From CAKRZE01 sp045617585 (GTDB lineage Bacteria; Bacillota; Clostridia; Oscillospirales; CAG-272), in contig JAZLIW010000026.1 of the NCBI GenBank assembly GCA_045617585.1, positions 1-31,728 of the forward strand: 31,728 nt of DNA. The letters are read 5' to 3'. A model generated the notes under the pieces. The model ran no database searches. It saw nothing but the letters and a program-made list of their open reading frames with translations, and was not told the origin of the DNA. The translations under genes were made by a program, and so were the position numbers. The number at the start of each line of letters is the position of its first letter. Positions within the stretch are counted from its first letter, which is position 1. Shown in pieces: positions 1-7,545 of the stretch.

Positions 1-802
1 TGGCGTAGAATTTACCGACCATCTGCGGCAGACCCCACGTTCCGAGGGAGGTGAGGATCACGACGCCGAGGAGCTGCAGCGGCTGAGGGCCGAGGAAGGA
101 GGTGAAGGCGCCCGAGAAGGTCGTTCCCTGCGCGGTGGTCACCGCGTCTGCCGAGAGCTTTGCGATCGCCTCGGTGAGACCGCCCTGATCCGCGAGCACC
201 GAGCCGATGACGGCGACGATGCCGGCGAGCATGATCATGCCCTGAATGAAGTTATTGACCGCGGCGCCCATGTAACCGCCGATAATGACGTAGACCCCGG
301 TCAGGACCGCCATGATCAGCACCCACCAGACGTAGCCGATGCCGGAAAAGGCGGTGGAGAACAGCTGGGACAGACCGTTGAAGAGGGAAGCGGTGTAAGG
401 GATGAGGAACAGGAAGACGATGGCTGCCGAGCAGAGACGCAGGGCACGGGAGGAAAAGCGCAGACCGAAAAAGTCCGGCATGGTGCGGCTGCCCAGATGC
501 TGGGTCATGACGCGGGTACGGCGTCCCAGCACCACCCACGCGAGCAGGGAACCGATAAAGGCGTTGCCGAGCCCGATCCAGGTGGAAGCCAGACCGAAGT
601 TCCAGCCGAACCGCCCGGCGTAGCCGATAAAGATGACGGCGGAAAAATAGGAGGTGCCGAAGGAGAAGGCGGTGAGCCAGGGGCCGACGGATCTGCCTCC
701 CAGAACGAAGCCGTCCAGACCGCGGCTGCTGCGGCGGCTGACGACACCCACGAGGATGAGGACGGCAAAGAATACGACGATCATGGCAATTTTGACGAGC
801 AT
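1..802 (-). CDS. Sodium:solute symporter (SSS family), C-terminus outside window
   Basis: An open minus-strand frame runs from an ATG at 802 to the window edge, giving about 267 residues without a stop. The product starts with a membrane helix (about residues 3-20), then an SSS-type segment (LGGRSVGPW, then FGTSYFSAVIFIGYAGRFGW) and further hydrophobic helices with short loops such as GGYMGAAVNNFIQG. This fits the first half of a 450-550 residue sodium-coupled permease of the inner membrane. An AGGAAAGGAAG ribosome site lies about ten bases before the ATG. The gene sits directly behind a T-box leader, so it is probably an amino-acid transporter switched on when its cognate tRNA is uncharged. 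The exact substrate cannot be read from this part of the protein. The family call is firm; the amino-acid role is inferred from the leader. Confidence 0.88.
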   Translation of the reverse strand, partial: MLVKIAMIVVFFAVLILVGVVSRRSSRGLDGFVLGGRSVGPWLTAFSFGTSYFSAVIFIGYAGRFGWNFGLASTWIGLGNAFIGSLLAWVVLGRRTRVMTQHLGSRTMPDFFGLRFSSRALRLCSAAIVFLFLIPYTASLFNGLSQLFSTAFSGIGYVWWVLIMAVLTGVYVIIGGYMGAAVNNFIQGMIMLAGIVAVIGSVLADQGGLTEAIAKLSADAVTTAQGTTFSGAFTSFLGPQPLQLLGVVILTSLGTWGLPQMVGKFYA

Positions 803-880
803 GGCTGAAATACTTCCTTTCCTGTTTGCTGATGAACTGATGTGCCGAAGGTCTGCCCGACGCCCCGTTTCACGGAAAAC

Positions 881-921
881 AAAAAAACGCCCTCTGCCCG
901 ACCGGGATCGGGAAAGAGGGC
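881..921 (-). terminator. T-box intrinsic terminator
   Basis: On the minus strand GCCCTCT (915-921) pairs with AGAGGGC (889-895), with an inner paired GATCCCGGTC-type segment, followed by seven T residues (887-881). It competes with the antiterminator that contains the T-box core. Confidence 0.88.
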
Positions 922-1168
922 AGACGACGAATCGTCCGCGGTACCACCTTCGTTCGTCTCCGCCTTCCGGCAGGAGACCTCACGGGCACGGCATCGGAGC
1001 CTGTGTCCTTCCGCTGTAACGGGCGGCACCGGCGTACCCTTGACCGTGGCTTTCAGGTACGCAGCTCCCGGAACGTATTCGCAGCGGACTTTCCTTCTGC
1101 CTTGCACCGCCCGGCAGCTCTCTGTGCGGTCCCATCCGTGCTACTTGTTTCCGATCATCGCTTTATTG
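881..1168 (-). promoter_or_regulatory. T-box riboswitch (tRNA-sensing leader)
   Basis: The minus-strand leader between the promoter and the symporter carries the T-box core AAGGTGGTACCGCGG (936-950), the hallmark antiterminator sequence. It is flanked by complementary GACGAA and TTCGTC arms and followed by an intrinsic terminator. Upstream lies a Stem I-like region, with AGAGAGCTGCC, a distal loop containing GGTGCAA, and GGCAG. On the 3' side of Stem I the text reads GAA-TAC-GTT-CCGGGAG. The specifier is therefore either UAC (Tyr, 1075-1077) or GUU (Val, 1072-1074); I cannot settle which without folding. The bulge UGGU fits a tRNA with discriminator A, which suits both. Uncharged tRNA binding should block the terminator and allow symporter expression. 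Confidence 0.9.
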
Positions 1169-1174
1169 GCGTAT

Positions 1175-1203
1175 ATTATAGCAGGAGAAAGCGGTTTTGT
1201 CAA
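1175..1203 (-). promoter_or_regulatory. Sigma-A promoter of the T-box/symporter transcript
   Basis: Perfect TTGACA (1203-1198) and TATAAT (1180-1175) are separated by exactly 17 bases on the minus strand. Transcription should start near 1168, immediately before Stem I of the T-box. Confidence 0.9.
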
Positions 1204-1231
1204 GAAAAAACTGCGGGAGCCGGAAAAATGC

Positions 1232-1279
1232 GGAAAGCGGATGCCTTCCCCTTATCCGTGGTCGGGCATCCGCGTTTTT
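1232..1279 (-). terminator. Terminator-like hairpin after the ceramidase-like gene
   Basis: A nine-base perfect stem (GCGGATGCC at 1237-1245 with GGCATCCGC at 1265-1273) lies 45 bases past the stop of the gene ending at 1319. On the minus strand the tail is TTTCCGCATTTTT, a split T tract. On the plus strand GTTTTT follows, so it may work in both directions. Confidence 0.6.
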
Positions 1280-1318
1280 CGTAAGCCGGCCGCCGTGCGG
1301 CGGGAAAGCGGCGCGATT

Positions 1319-2605
1319 TTACAGCGTTTCAAACAGTTCCTTCGTCTTTTCGATGACGACGGGCTCGGTCTTTTCGGAATAGAGCAGCATACCGTACCAC
1401 TGTGTCGCTCCGTCGACCTCGTATCCGCCGAACGCGAATTCCTCGACCGGGGGCAGATAGCTGTTGACGGAATTTGCGTATCCGATCACGAAAACGTTCT
1501 CCGGGGCAAAGCCCTTCGAGGTCAGGTACGCTTCAATGCGGTTGCCGGTGAGAGTGAGCAGCTCAAACGGAAGGAACGCGAACGCAAGGCAGGTTCCGAG
1601 CGTCATGACCTGAAGCGGGACGCGGCAGGAAAGCGGGGGATCGGCTGCCAGCTCCTTCATTTTCAGATTCCATTTCAGCATGGCGAGCGTGCAGTGCTTT
1701 GACACGGGGTCCGCTGCGCTCCGGTATTCCTCCATGAGTGCCTTCACGGCGTTTTCGTAATACGCCGCGCTTTCGAGGGGCTTGACGGGGACTTCGGTGT
1801 CCCGGTAGGCGCTTTTCACCTGTTCTCCGTCCGCGGCGTTTTCCTTTGCCCGTCCGACAGCCTCAAAGACCTTGTCGGCAACCTCGTTCCCGAGCACTCT
1901 GACGGCGTCGGTGCAGGAAAGGTTTGCGTCAAAGGTCGGATTGATGTCTGCCCCTCTTCCCTGAAGGAAGAGAAACGGAACGCCGTATTCCCCGAGTGCT
2001 CTTTCGGTGAGGATCCCGGGGTAATCGGCGGACAGCTCGAAGGTGGTGTTGATCACCGGATGGCAGGAGGCGGAGGCGATGCAGCCGCGGAGCGCTCCCT
2101 GACCGTCGGTAAAGACGGCGGCCTTGATCCTGCGGTCGATCGGTTCGCGCATCCTGCGGTTGAGCGCGCCGCGCAGCTCTTCGCTCGCGATCGCCGTGCC
2201 GACACGGCAGGGCACGGCATTCTCAAACGCCGCTTTCAGCGTCTGAGCGCAGATCTCCGCCGCCGCCGACCAGACATCGTAATTCAGGGGCAGGAGCTCG
2301 AGCACCTTGCAGGCGACGGAGGCGTGGGTATGCGTGGCGCATACGGCAAAATGCGAGCGGGGCAGGCCCGTGATCTCTTCGACGTGGGAACAGATCGTTT
2401 CGTAAAGCTCCCGGTTCATCCCGCAGACGTCGAAGACGACGATCCCGAACCGGTTTCCGTCCGCGTCTTCAAAAGCCGCCGCTTTTACGTAAAGATCGTC
2501 GTGGACGCCGCTTGCGTGCACGGTACGGAAGCCGTAGCCGTCCTGATACACGTCGGTGGGGTCCGCAGGGGTAAACACATTCTGAGCAAAGCCGCATTTT
2601 ATCAT
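1319..2605 (-). CDS. Neutral/alkaline ceramidase-like family protein
   Basis: The 428-residue product resembles the N-terminal domain of neutral/alkaline non-lysosomal ceramidases, a family of zinc amidohydrolases. Visible family features are the start MIKCGFAQNVFTPADP, the segment FAVCATHTHAS (about residues 86-96) with metal-binding-type histidines, SASCHPVINTT, SADYPG and LQGRGADINPT. There is no signal peptide, so it is probably cytoplasmic. Bacterial members of this short form are widespread in carbohydrate-utilisation loci and their true substrate is generally unknown; ceramide hydrolysis should not be assumed. The ATG overlaps the stop of the upstream AraC gene (ATGA), so the two are translationally coupled. 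A hairpin terminator follows. The family call is confident, the reaction is not. Confidence 0.82.
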   Translation of the reverse strand: MIKCGFAQNVFTPADPTDVYQDGYGFRTVHASGVHDDLYVKAAAFEDADGNRFGIVVFDVCGMNRELYETICSHVEEITGLPRSHFAVCATHTHASVACKVLELLPLNYDVWSAAAEICAQTLKAAFENAVPCRVGTAIASEELRGALNRRMREPIDRRIKAAVFTDGQGALRGCIASASCHPVINTTFELSADYPGILTERALGEYGVPFLFLQGRGADINPTFDANLSCTDAVRVLGNEVADKVFEAVGRAKENAADGEQVKSAYRDTEVPVKPLESAAYYENAVKALMEEYRSAADPVSKHCTLAMLKWNLKMKELAADPPLSCRVPLQVMTLGTCLAFAFLPFELLTLTGNRIEAYLTSKGFAPENVFVIGYANSVNSYLPPVEEFAFGGYEVDGATQWYGMLLYSEKTEPVVIEKTKELFETL

Positions 2606-3510
2606 GTCGGTTGTCTCCTTTTTCCGTCTTTGGATTTGATGGTGCGAAGTTCGCCGGGGGGGAAGCCGTTCAGCGCTTTGAATCTGCGTGAAAAGTATCC
2701 GCCGTCGGAAAAGCCGACCTCACACGCCACGTCCGCGATGCTGCGGTCGGTGGTCAGCAGGAGCGCCTGCGCCTTTTCGATACGGAACTCGTTGATATAG
2801 TCGACGACCGTTTTGCCGGTCACTTTTTTGAAGACGCGGCAAAGGTGGGAGGGCGTGATGCAGCACAGCCTTGCAAGCTCTTCGAGACCGATCCTGGTCC
2901 GGTAGTGCTCGGCAATATAGGAGAACACGGGGGAAATGAGCTCGAAGCCGGAGCGGTCGGAGACGTCGGCGTCCGCGCCCGACAGAGCGCTGAGCTCACT
3001 GCGGAACAGCTCGGCAAGCAGCCGCAGGATATCCGCCTTGACCGCAAGCTCGTACGCATACGGCTTTTCGGAGCATTCCGTGACGAGGTCACGGAGCAGT
3101 CCGGACGCTTTTTCGTTCCCCCTTACGAGATTGTTGAATTTCAGCCGTCTTCCGTTCATGGGGAGGAGATATTTGATCCCGCAGAGGTCGGATCTCCCGC
3201 TGTCGTATAGTCTCGGGTCGATCATAAAGCAGTGATACGACGGCTCTCCGGAGCAGTAGCCGACGCTGTGCGTCTCGCAGGGATTGACGACTACGATATC
3301 TCCGGCATCGCAGACGTACCGGCGGTATCCGCATTCGACCGTGATCTTTCCGGTCAGGACGAAGAGGATCTCAAGCTGCTCGTGCCACAGTCCCGGCGCG
3401 TCGGGATCGGAGGCACCGACTTTGCCGGGGCGGCAGTTCCATAAGATCCTGATCGGGAACAGCTCGTCGCTGAACGGTATTTCCTCGTACGCTTTTCTGT
3501 CCGCCATCAC
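2602..3510 (-). CDS. AraC-family transcriptional regulator
   Basis: The 302-residue protein has an N-terminal cupin-like ligand domain (about residues 30-110, with WHEQLEILFVLTGKITVECG and VCDAGDIVVVNPCETHSV) and a C-terminal pair of helix-turn-helix motifs (about 200-290). The HTH region includes IGLEELARLCCITPSHLCRVFKKVTG and the diagnostic SIADVACEVGFSDGGYFSRRFK. Translation can start at GTG 3510 or the adjacent ATG 3507; AGGAGGTG lies six to nine bases upstream. It has its own promoter and is transcribed away from the kinase operon. A direct repeat of the kind AraC proteins bind lies at the kinase promoter, so it probably controls that operon, its own operon, or both. The likely effector is a sugar or sugar-derived compound (inference). 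Confidence 0.93.
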   Translation of the reverse strand: MMADRKAYEEIPFSDELFPIRILWNCRPGKVGASDPDAPGLWHEQLEILFVLTGKITVECGYRRYVCDAGDIVVVNPCETHSVGYCSGEPSYHCFMIDPRLYDSGRSDLCGIKYLLPMNGRRLKFNNLVRGNEKASGLLRDLVTECSEKPYAYELAVKADILRLLAELFRSELSALSGADADVSDRSGFELISPVFSYIAEHYRTRIGLEELARLCCITPSHLCRVFKKVTGKTVVDYINEFRIEKAQALLLTTDRSIADVACEVGFSDGGYFSRRFKALNGFPPGELRTIKSKDGKRRQPT

Positions 3511-3528
3511 GTTTCACCTCCTCTTCTT

Positions 3529-3557
3529 ATTATATCGGATCGGGCAGGGACAGTCAA
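3529..3557 (-). promoter_or_regulatory. Sigma-A promoter of the araC/ceramidase-like operon
   Basis: TTGACT (3557-3552) and TATAAT (3534-3529) are spaced by 17 bases on the minus strand, just upstream of the AGGAGG ribosome site of the regulator gene. Confidence 0.85.
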
Positions 3558-3571
3558 GGAGCCAACGAAAA

Positions 3572-3609
3572 ATATCATATCAAAATCGTCCATATTGTAA
3601 TCAAGATCG
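3572..3609. promoter_or_regulatory. Direct repeat, candidate AraC-type operator
   Basis: Two imperfect direct copies are visible: ATATCATATCAAAATCG (3572-3588) and ATATTGTAATCAAGATCG (3592-3609). The TCAA(A/G)ATCG halves are 21 bases apart, two helical turns, the arrangement used by AraC-family activators. The second copy ends five bases before the -35 of the kinase promoter, the usual place for an activator that contacts sigma. That the neighbouring AraC protein binds here is inferred. Confidence 0.5.
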
Positions 3610-3613
3610 CTTC

Positions 3614-3643
3614 TTTACTTTGCCGCGGAAACCGCTGTATAAT
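3614..3643 (+). promoter_or_regulatory. Promoter of the kinase-SIS-DegT operon
   Basis: A perfect TATAAT (3638-3643) is preceded at 18 bases by TTTACT (3614-3619), a 4/6 match to the -35 consensus. The weak -35 and adjoining direct repeat fit an activator-dependent promoter. Confidence 0.7.
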
Positions 3644-3673
3644 ATAGAAAAACGGGGACGGGCGGGGGATACC

Positions 3674-4606
3674 TTGAGCAGGATCATACATATCGGAGCA
3701 GACGGCGGAGGGACCAGGACCGTGTTCGCCGCCGCGGACGCCGCGACCGGCAGGATCGTTGCCGAGGCCGAGGCGGGAAGCATCAATTACAATTTCGTCG
3801 GGACGGACGAGGCCGTCCGTCAGTTTTTCATGGGGATCGGTCTTCTCGGCATCGACCGGGAGTGCGTCGGCGGGATCGCGATCGGAGACCCCGCGACGGA
3901 TGACGTCGTGCCGCTGAAAGCGACGGAGGAATTCAGGCGGCGGATCGGGGAGGGCTTTTCCCCCGGCATTCCCGTCGTGATCCGAAGCGACGTCTATATG
4001 ACGCTGTACGGGCTGACCCGCGGAAATCGCGGGGTGCTCGTGGTCAGCGGGACCGGAAGCATGGGCATTGCCGCGGATGCGGACGGCAGGATTTTCGTCT
4101 CCGGCGGATGGGGCAGACTTACCGAAGACGAGGGCAGCGGATATTATATCGGGATCAACGGGATCAAGGCAGCGCTGCGGTACGCCGACGGTATGGGAGA
4201 AAAAACGGTCCTGCTTGAAAAAATGCTCTCGTATTACGGCGTCCGGGAAGCGCGGGATATGATAAACGTTTTCTACGGCGGCGCGGTGCCCGATATCGCT
4301 GGATTCTCGGCAGTCGTCGGAGAGGCGGCGGAGGAGGGGGACGCGGAGGCAGGGAAGGTCCTCCGTCTCGCCGCCGGAAAGCTGACGGACTGCGCGGCTT
4401 CGCTGATCCGAAGGATCGACGGCGAAAACGCGGTGGTCGGGGTCTACGGAAGCGTCCTGTGCAAAAACGGGACCGTGCGGAACGAATTTGAAAAAAGGCT
4501 CGGCAGTCTGTATCCCGGCGTTACCGTAAAGGAGCCGGACGTAAGGCCCGAGTACGCGGCGATCGGGTATTTAAGAGATTTCTCAGACGGAAAGGAAAAA
4601 CGGTAA
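3674..4606 (+). CDS. BadF/BadG/BcrA/BcrD-type ATPase, N-acetylglucosamine-kinase-like
   Basis: The 310-residue product is an actin-fold (ASKHA) sugar kinase. It shows the phosphate-1 loop IGADGGGTRT (about residues 7-16), the phosphate-2 motif VVSGTGSMGIA (about 118-128) and the GGWGRLTEDEGSGYYIG segment typical of GlcNAc kinases. It probably phosphorylates an amino sugar in the cytoplasm using ATP. I chose the TTG at 3674 because it follows a GGGGG ribosome site and the promoter, and makes the protein begin right at the first beta strand. The frame stays open further upstream (to about 3284), but that part overlaps the araC gene and both promoters. The next gene begins three bases after the stop. 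Family is confident, exact sugar is not. Confidence 0.88.
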   Translation: MSRIIHIGADGGGTRTVFAAADAATGRIVAEAEAGSINYNFVGTDEAVRQFFMGIGLLGIDRECVGGIAIGDPATDDVVPLKATEEFRRRIGEGFSPGIPVVIRSDVYMTLYGLTRGNRGVLVVSGTGSMGIAADADGRIFVSGGWGRLTEDEGSGYYIGINGIKAALRYADGMGEKTVLLEKMLSYYGVREARDMINVFYGGAVPDIAGFSAVVGEAAEEGDAEAGKVLRLAAGKLTDCAASLIRRIDGENAVVGVYGSVLCKNGTVRNEFEKRLGSLYPGVTVKEPDVRPEYAAIGYLRDFSDGKEKR

Positions 4607-4608
4607 AG

Positions 4609-5334
4609 ATGGACGCGGCGGAACGGTATTTTGACAATCTCAGACTGGTTTTCGAAAACGTAATAAAGACGCAGAAGGACGCGATAGAGCGGGCATCCGC
4701 GCTTTGCGCGGACGCGCTGCTGAACGGCGGTATGATCTATACCTTCGGCACCGGTCATTCTCATATCCTGGCGGAGGAGATCTTCTATCGCGCAGGCGGG
4801 CTGGCGCGCGTTTATCCGATCCTGGACGACGCGCTGATGCTCCACACCGCCGCGGCGCGTTCCAGTCACATGGAAAGGCTTTCCGGTTACGCCGAGCTGT
4901 TATTGGAGGATCTTGATCCGATCCCGGAGGGCAGCGTGCTGTTCGTCTTTTCCAATTCCGGGCGCAACACGCTGTCGATCGACCTTGCGTCGGAAGCACG
5001 CCGGCGCGGGATCCGGGTTGTCTGTATCACCAATATGGAGCACACCTCGTCCGTTGCCTCCCGCCATCCGTCGGGGAAAAAACTTTTTGAGGTATGCGAC
5101 GTCGTGATAGACAACTGCGGCTGCATCGGAGACGCCTCGGTCGGGCTGTACGGAAGAAAATCGGGGGCAACCTCGACCGCCGTCGGCGCCGCGATCCTGC
5201 AGGCGATCACCTGCAGGACGGTGGAACTCTGCGGCGGAAAGGCGGAGGTGTTCTGCAGCGCGAATACCGACGGCGGGGACGAGGTCAACGCCGGGTATAT
5301 CAAAAAATACAAGGGGATCATCAAACCCCTGTAA
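4609..5334 (+). CDS. SIS-domain protein, UPF0309 type
   Basis: This 241-residue protein has a single SIS (sugar isomerase) phosphosugar-binding fold. FGTGHSHILAEEIFYRAGG (about residues 46-64) and VLFVFSNSGRN (about 110-120) are the two ligand-binding loops, followed by GVRVVCITN-like text (RGIRVVCITNMEHTSS). The layout matches the UPF0309 family, whose biochemical role is not settled but which often accompanies amino-sugar kinases. The gene starts three bases after the kinase stop and ends 16 bases before the aminotransferase, so it is in the same operon. A role in handling the kinase product, a sugar 6-phosphate, is a reasonable inference. Confidence 0.85.
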   Translation: MDAAERYFDNLRLVFENVIKTQKDAIERASALCADALLNGGMIYTFGTGHSHILAEEIFYRAGGLARVYPILDDALMLHTAAARSSHMERLSGYAELLLEDLDPIPEGSVLFVFSNSGRNTLSIDLASEARRRGIRVVCITNMEHTSSVASRHPSGKKLFEVCDVVIDNCGCIGDASVGLYGRKSGATSTAVGAAILQAITCRTVELCGGKAEVFCSANTDGGDEVNAGYIKKYKGIIKPL

Positions 5335-5350
5335 AAAGGAGATGAGGAAT

Positions 5351-6532
5351 ATGTCCGAACTGGCACTGTTCGGAGGAGAGCCGGTCGTAAAAGAGGGAAT
5401 GAGAGGCTGGCCGGAGGCGTCTCTTCACGACGAAGAGGCAATGCTGCGCGCTGATCCGCGCGGGAGAAACGGCAGCGAATGTGAGCGCTTTGCCGGGAGA
5501 TTTGCCGCGTACTGCGGCGTCAGTCACTGTATTCCGGTCGCAAACGGAACGGTAAGCCTGGAGCTGATTTTGAGAGGACTCGGCATCGGATACGGAGACG
5601 AGGTGATCCTGCCTCCCTATACGTTCATTGCCACGATGTCCTCCGCGATCTTTGCCTGCGCAACGCCGGTTTTCGCCGATATCGAACCGGACACCTACAA
5701 TATCGACCCCGACGCGGTCGAAAAGAAGATCACCGCAAGGACGAAGGCTGTGATCGCGGTCGCCATCGGCGGCAGACCGTGCGATTTTGAGCGGCTGGAG
5801 GAGATCGCGAAGAAGCACGGGATCTATCTGATCGTGGACGCCGCGCAGGGCGTCGGAGCGCGGTTCAACGGCCGTTCCATCGGCTCATACGGCATCGCCG
5901 CATCGTTCAGCTGTCAGAACTCCAAGAATCTCACCTCGGGAGAGGGCGGGATCATTACCACGAACGACGATACGCTGTACGAAAACATCCGTACGATCCT
6001 CGGTTACAGCGGTCCCGCCTCCCTGCCCCGCCTCGACCACGGGCTCACCGAGGTGCAGGCGGCGCTGCTCAACAGTCAGTTCGACAAGCTCGGGGACGAG
6101 ATCCTGCGCCGCTGGGAAAACGCGGCGTATCTCGACGGATTGCTCCGGGGGAACGAGTTCGTCAGCCCCATGAAATCCGACAGCCGGATCGGGATGAACG
6201 CGTACCACCTTTATCTCCTGCGGGTCAATTACAAAAAACTGGACGAATACGGCGTCCACCGTGACGCCTTCTGTCAGGCGCTCAACGCCGAGGGCTTCCC
6301 GCTGACGCCGGGATATCTGCCCCTTTACGTTTTCGACTGCACCAAAGCTCCCTACCTGAAAAAGACGCTCGGCAGGGAGATCGACCTGACGCCCTGCCCC
6401 AACTGTGAGGCGGCGTCCTACCGGGAGGGCACGTGGTTCTATCACGCCGTCCTGCTCGGCAGCCGCGCGTATATCGCCTCCCTCGCGGACGCGATCGAAA
6501 AGGTCTCCGACAATCTCGGAAAACTACGGTGA
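5351..6532 (+). CDS. DegT/DnrJ/EryC1/StrS-family PLP aminotransferase
   Basis: The 393-residue protein is full length for the sugar aminotransferase family. It has IPVANGTVSLELILRGLGIG (residues 61-80), DEVILPPYTFIAT (83-95), IVDAAQG with Asp163 that should contact the PLP nitrogen, and SKNLTSGEGG with Lys192 as the expected Schiff-base lysine. Family members transfer an amino group from glutamate or glutamine to keto-sugars or keto-cyclitols. An in-frame ATG lies nine bases earlier (5342), but 5351 is better spaced from the AAGGAG site. It follows the SIS gene by 16 bases and precedes a shortened relative by 38 bases. The substrate is not evident. Confidence 0.9.
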   Translation: MSELALFGGEPVVKEGMRGWPEASLHDEEAMLRADPRGRNGSECERFAGRFAAYCGVSHCIPVANGTVSLELILRGLGIGYGDEVILPPYTFIATMSSAIFACATPVFADIEPDTYNIDPDAVEKKITARTKAVIAVAIGGRPCDFERLEEIAKKHGIYLIVDAAQGVGARFNGRSIGSYGIAASFSCQNSKNLTSGEGGIITTNDDTLYENIRTILGYSGPASLPRLDHGLTEVQAALLNSQFDKLGDEILRRWENAAYLDGLLRGNEFVSPMKSDSRIGMNAYHLYLLRVNYKKLDEYGVHRDAFCQALNAEGFPLTPGYLPLYVFDCTKAPYLKKTLGREIDLTPCPNCEAASYREGTWFYHAVLLGSRAYIASLADAIEKVSDNLGKLR

Positions 6533-6570
6533 ACGGGCAGCCGGACGATGAAAAAAGGAAGGATCGGAAA

Positions 6571-7365
6571 ATGAAAACGGAAATATTCAGAGAAGCGCTG
6601 TATTCGGGCAGATGGGGCACCGTCGGTCCGCATTTTGAAGCGGCGTCGGAACAAATTGCCGAAAAATGCGGGGGAAAGTTCGGCGTCCTGACGCATTCGT
6701 TCACCGCCGCACTCGAGACCGTGCTGAGGGCCGCGGGACTTGCCCACGGGGACAGGGTGGTCATGGCGGCGTACTGTGACGGGATCGACGTTGACGTGAC
6801 CGCGGCGATCGGTGCGGTACCGGTCTTTGCCGATACGGACGAAAACGGCCTTCTGACCGCCGACGGGATCTCGTCCGTCGCAGACGGAGCCGCCGCGGTG
6901 ATCGTTGACGCCTCGGCGGGCGTTGACTATCGCTCGATCAAAAAGGTATGCGGGGAAAAAGGGCTGAAGCTCGTCGTGAACGCCGCCTTCTCCCCCGATG
7001 CGAAATACGATTTTGACGGGATCACCGCGGTCGTTCTGGACCTGAAGTCCTGCGGCTGCGCCGTCGTCGGCAGGGAGGACGATTACGCGTCGGTTTTTGC
7101 GTGGCATCACTGCGGACACGCGCCCGGGACCGGCGCCTCGCTCTCCTTTGAGGAGGTGGTCGGAGGCGATATGAGAGTGACGGAATTTCAGGCGATCGAG
7201 ACCTACGGGGTGATCGGGGAAAACGGCGGGGAGACTCCCCTCCGGGAGAGAGGATACGCGTTCGCTCCGGCGAGCCCCGTTTTGACTACCGCCTATTTCC
7301 GGAAGATGACCGGGTTTGAAGGCACGTACGACACGGACGGATATCCGAACGCGAAAAAGCTGTAA
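6571..7365 (+). CDS. Shortened DegT/DnrJ-like protein
   Basis: This 264-residue product aligns by eye with the upstream aminotransferase. LTHSFTAALETVLRAAGL corresponds to the cofactor phosphate loop, GDRVVMAAYCDGIDVDVTAAIG to the PPYTF segment, LDLKSCGCAVVGRED to the lysine region, and DMRVTEFQAIE to the family RMTEFQAAL signature. It lacks the roughly 100-residue C-terminal part, and the usual DAAQ aspartate motif reads VVNAAF, so catalysis is doubtful. It could be a non-catalytic partner of the preceding enzyme or a decaying duplicate. The frame is open from 6433, but ATG 6571 after AAGGAAGG makes the sensible start. A terminator follows, closing the operon. Confidence 0.75.
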   Translation: MKTEIFREALYSGRWGTVGPHFEAASEQIAEKCGGKFGVLTHSFTAALETVLRAAGLAHGDRVVMAAYCDGIDVDVTAAIGAVPVFADTDENGLLTADGISSVADGAAAVIVDASAGVDYRSIKKVCGEKGLKLVVNAAFSPDAKYDFDGITAVVLDLKSCGCAVVGREDDYASVFAWHHCGHAPGTGASLSFEEVVGGDMRVTEFQAIETYGVIGENGGETPLRERGYAFAPASPVLTTAYFRKMTGFEGTYDTDGYPNAKKL

Positions 7366-7387
7366 CGGACGGCTCCTGATATCAAAG

Positions 7388-7427
7388 CGGGCACCGCGTT
7401 TTTCGCGGTGCCCGATGTATTTTGAGG
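7388..7427 (+). terminator. Terminator of the kinase operon
   Basis: A perfect ten-base stem, GGGCACCGCG (7389-7398) with CGCGGTGCCC (7404-7413), has a T5-type loop and is followed by GATGTATTTT. It lies about 23 bases past the last stop of the operon. Confidence 0.75.
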
Positions 7428-7473
7428 AAGCAAAGATCCGCCCGGTTTTCGCGGGACCGAACGGAAAGGACAC

Positions 7474-7502
7474 TTGACAACCGTTTTCTCTTCCGCTATA
7501 AT
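7474..7502 (+). promoter_or_regulatory. Sigma-A promoter of the phosphoesterase lipoprotein
   Basis: Perfect TTGACA (7474-7479) and TATAAT (7497-7502) are separated by 17 bases, about 43 bases before the start codon. Confidence 0.92.
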
Positions 7503-7545
7503 GATAGTATCATCTTCGGATCAAAAACGTCAAAGGAGCAATGAA

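Noticed and set aside
842..1702. 286-codon plus-strand open frame across the T-box
   Set aside because: It crosses the T-box, its promoter and the end of the ceramidase-like gene on the other strand; no protein-like segment.
3284..3673. N-terminal extension of the kinase frame
   Set aside because: It covers both divergent promoters, the candidate operator and the araC 5' end; the family N-terminus begins at 3674.
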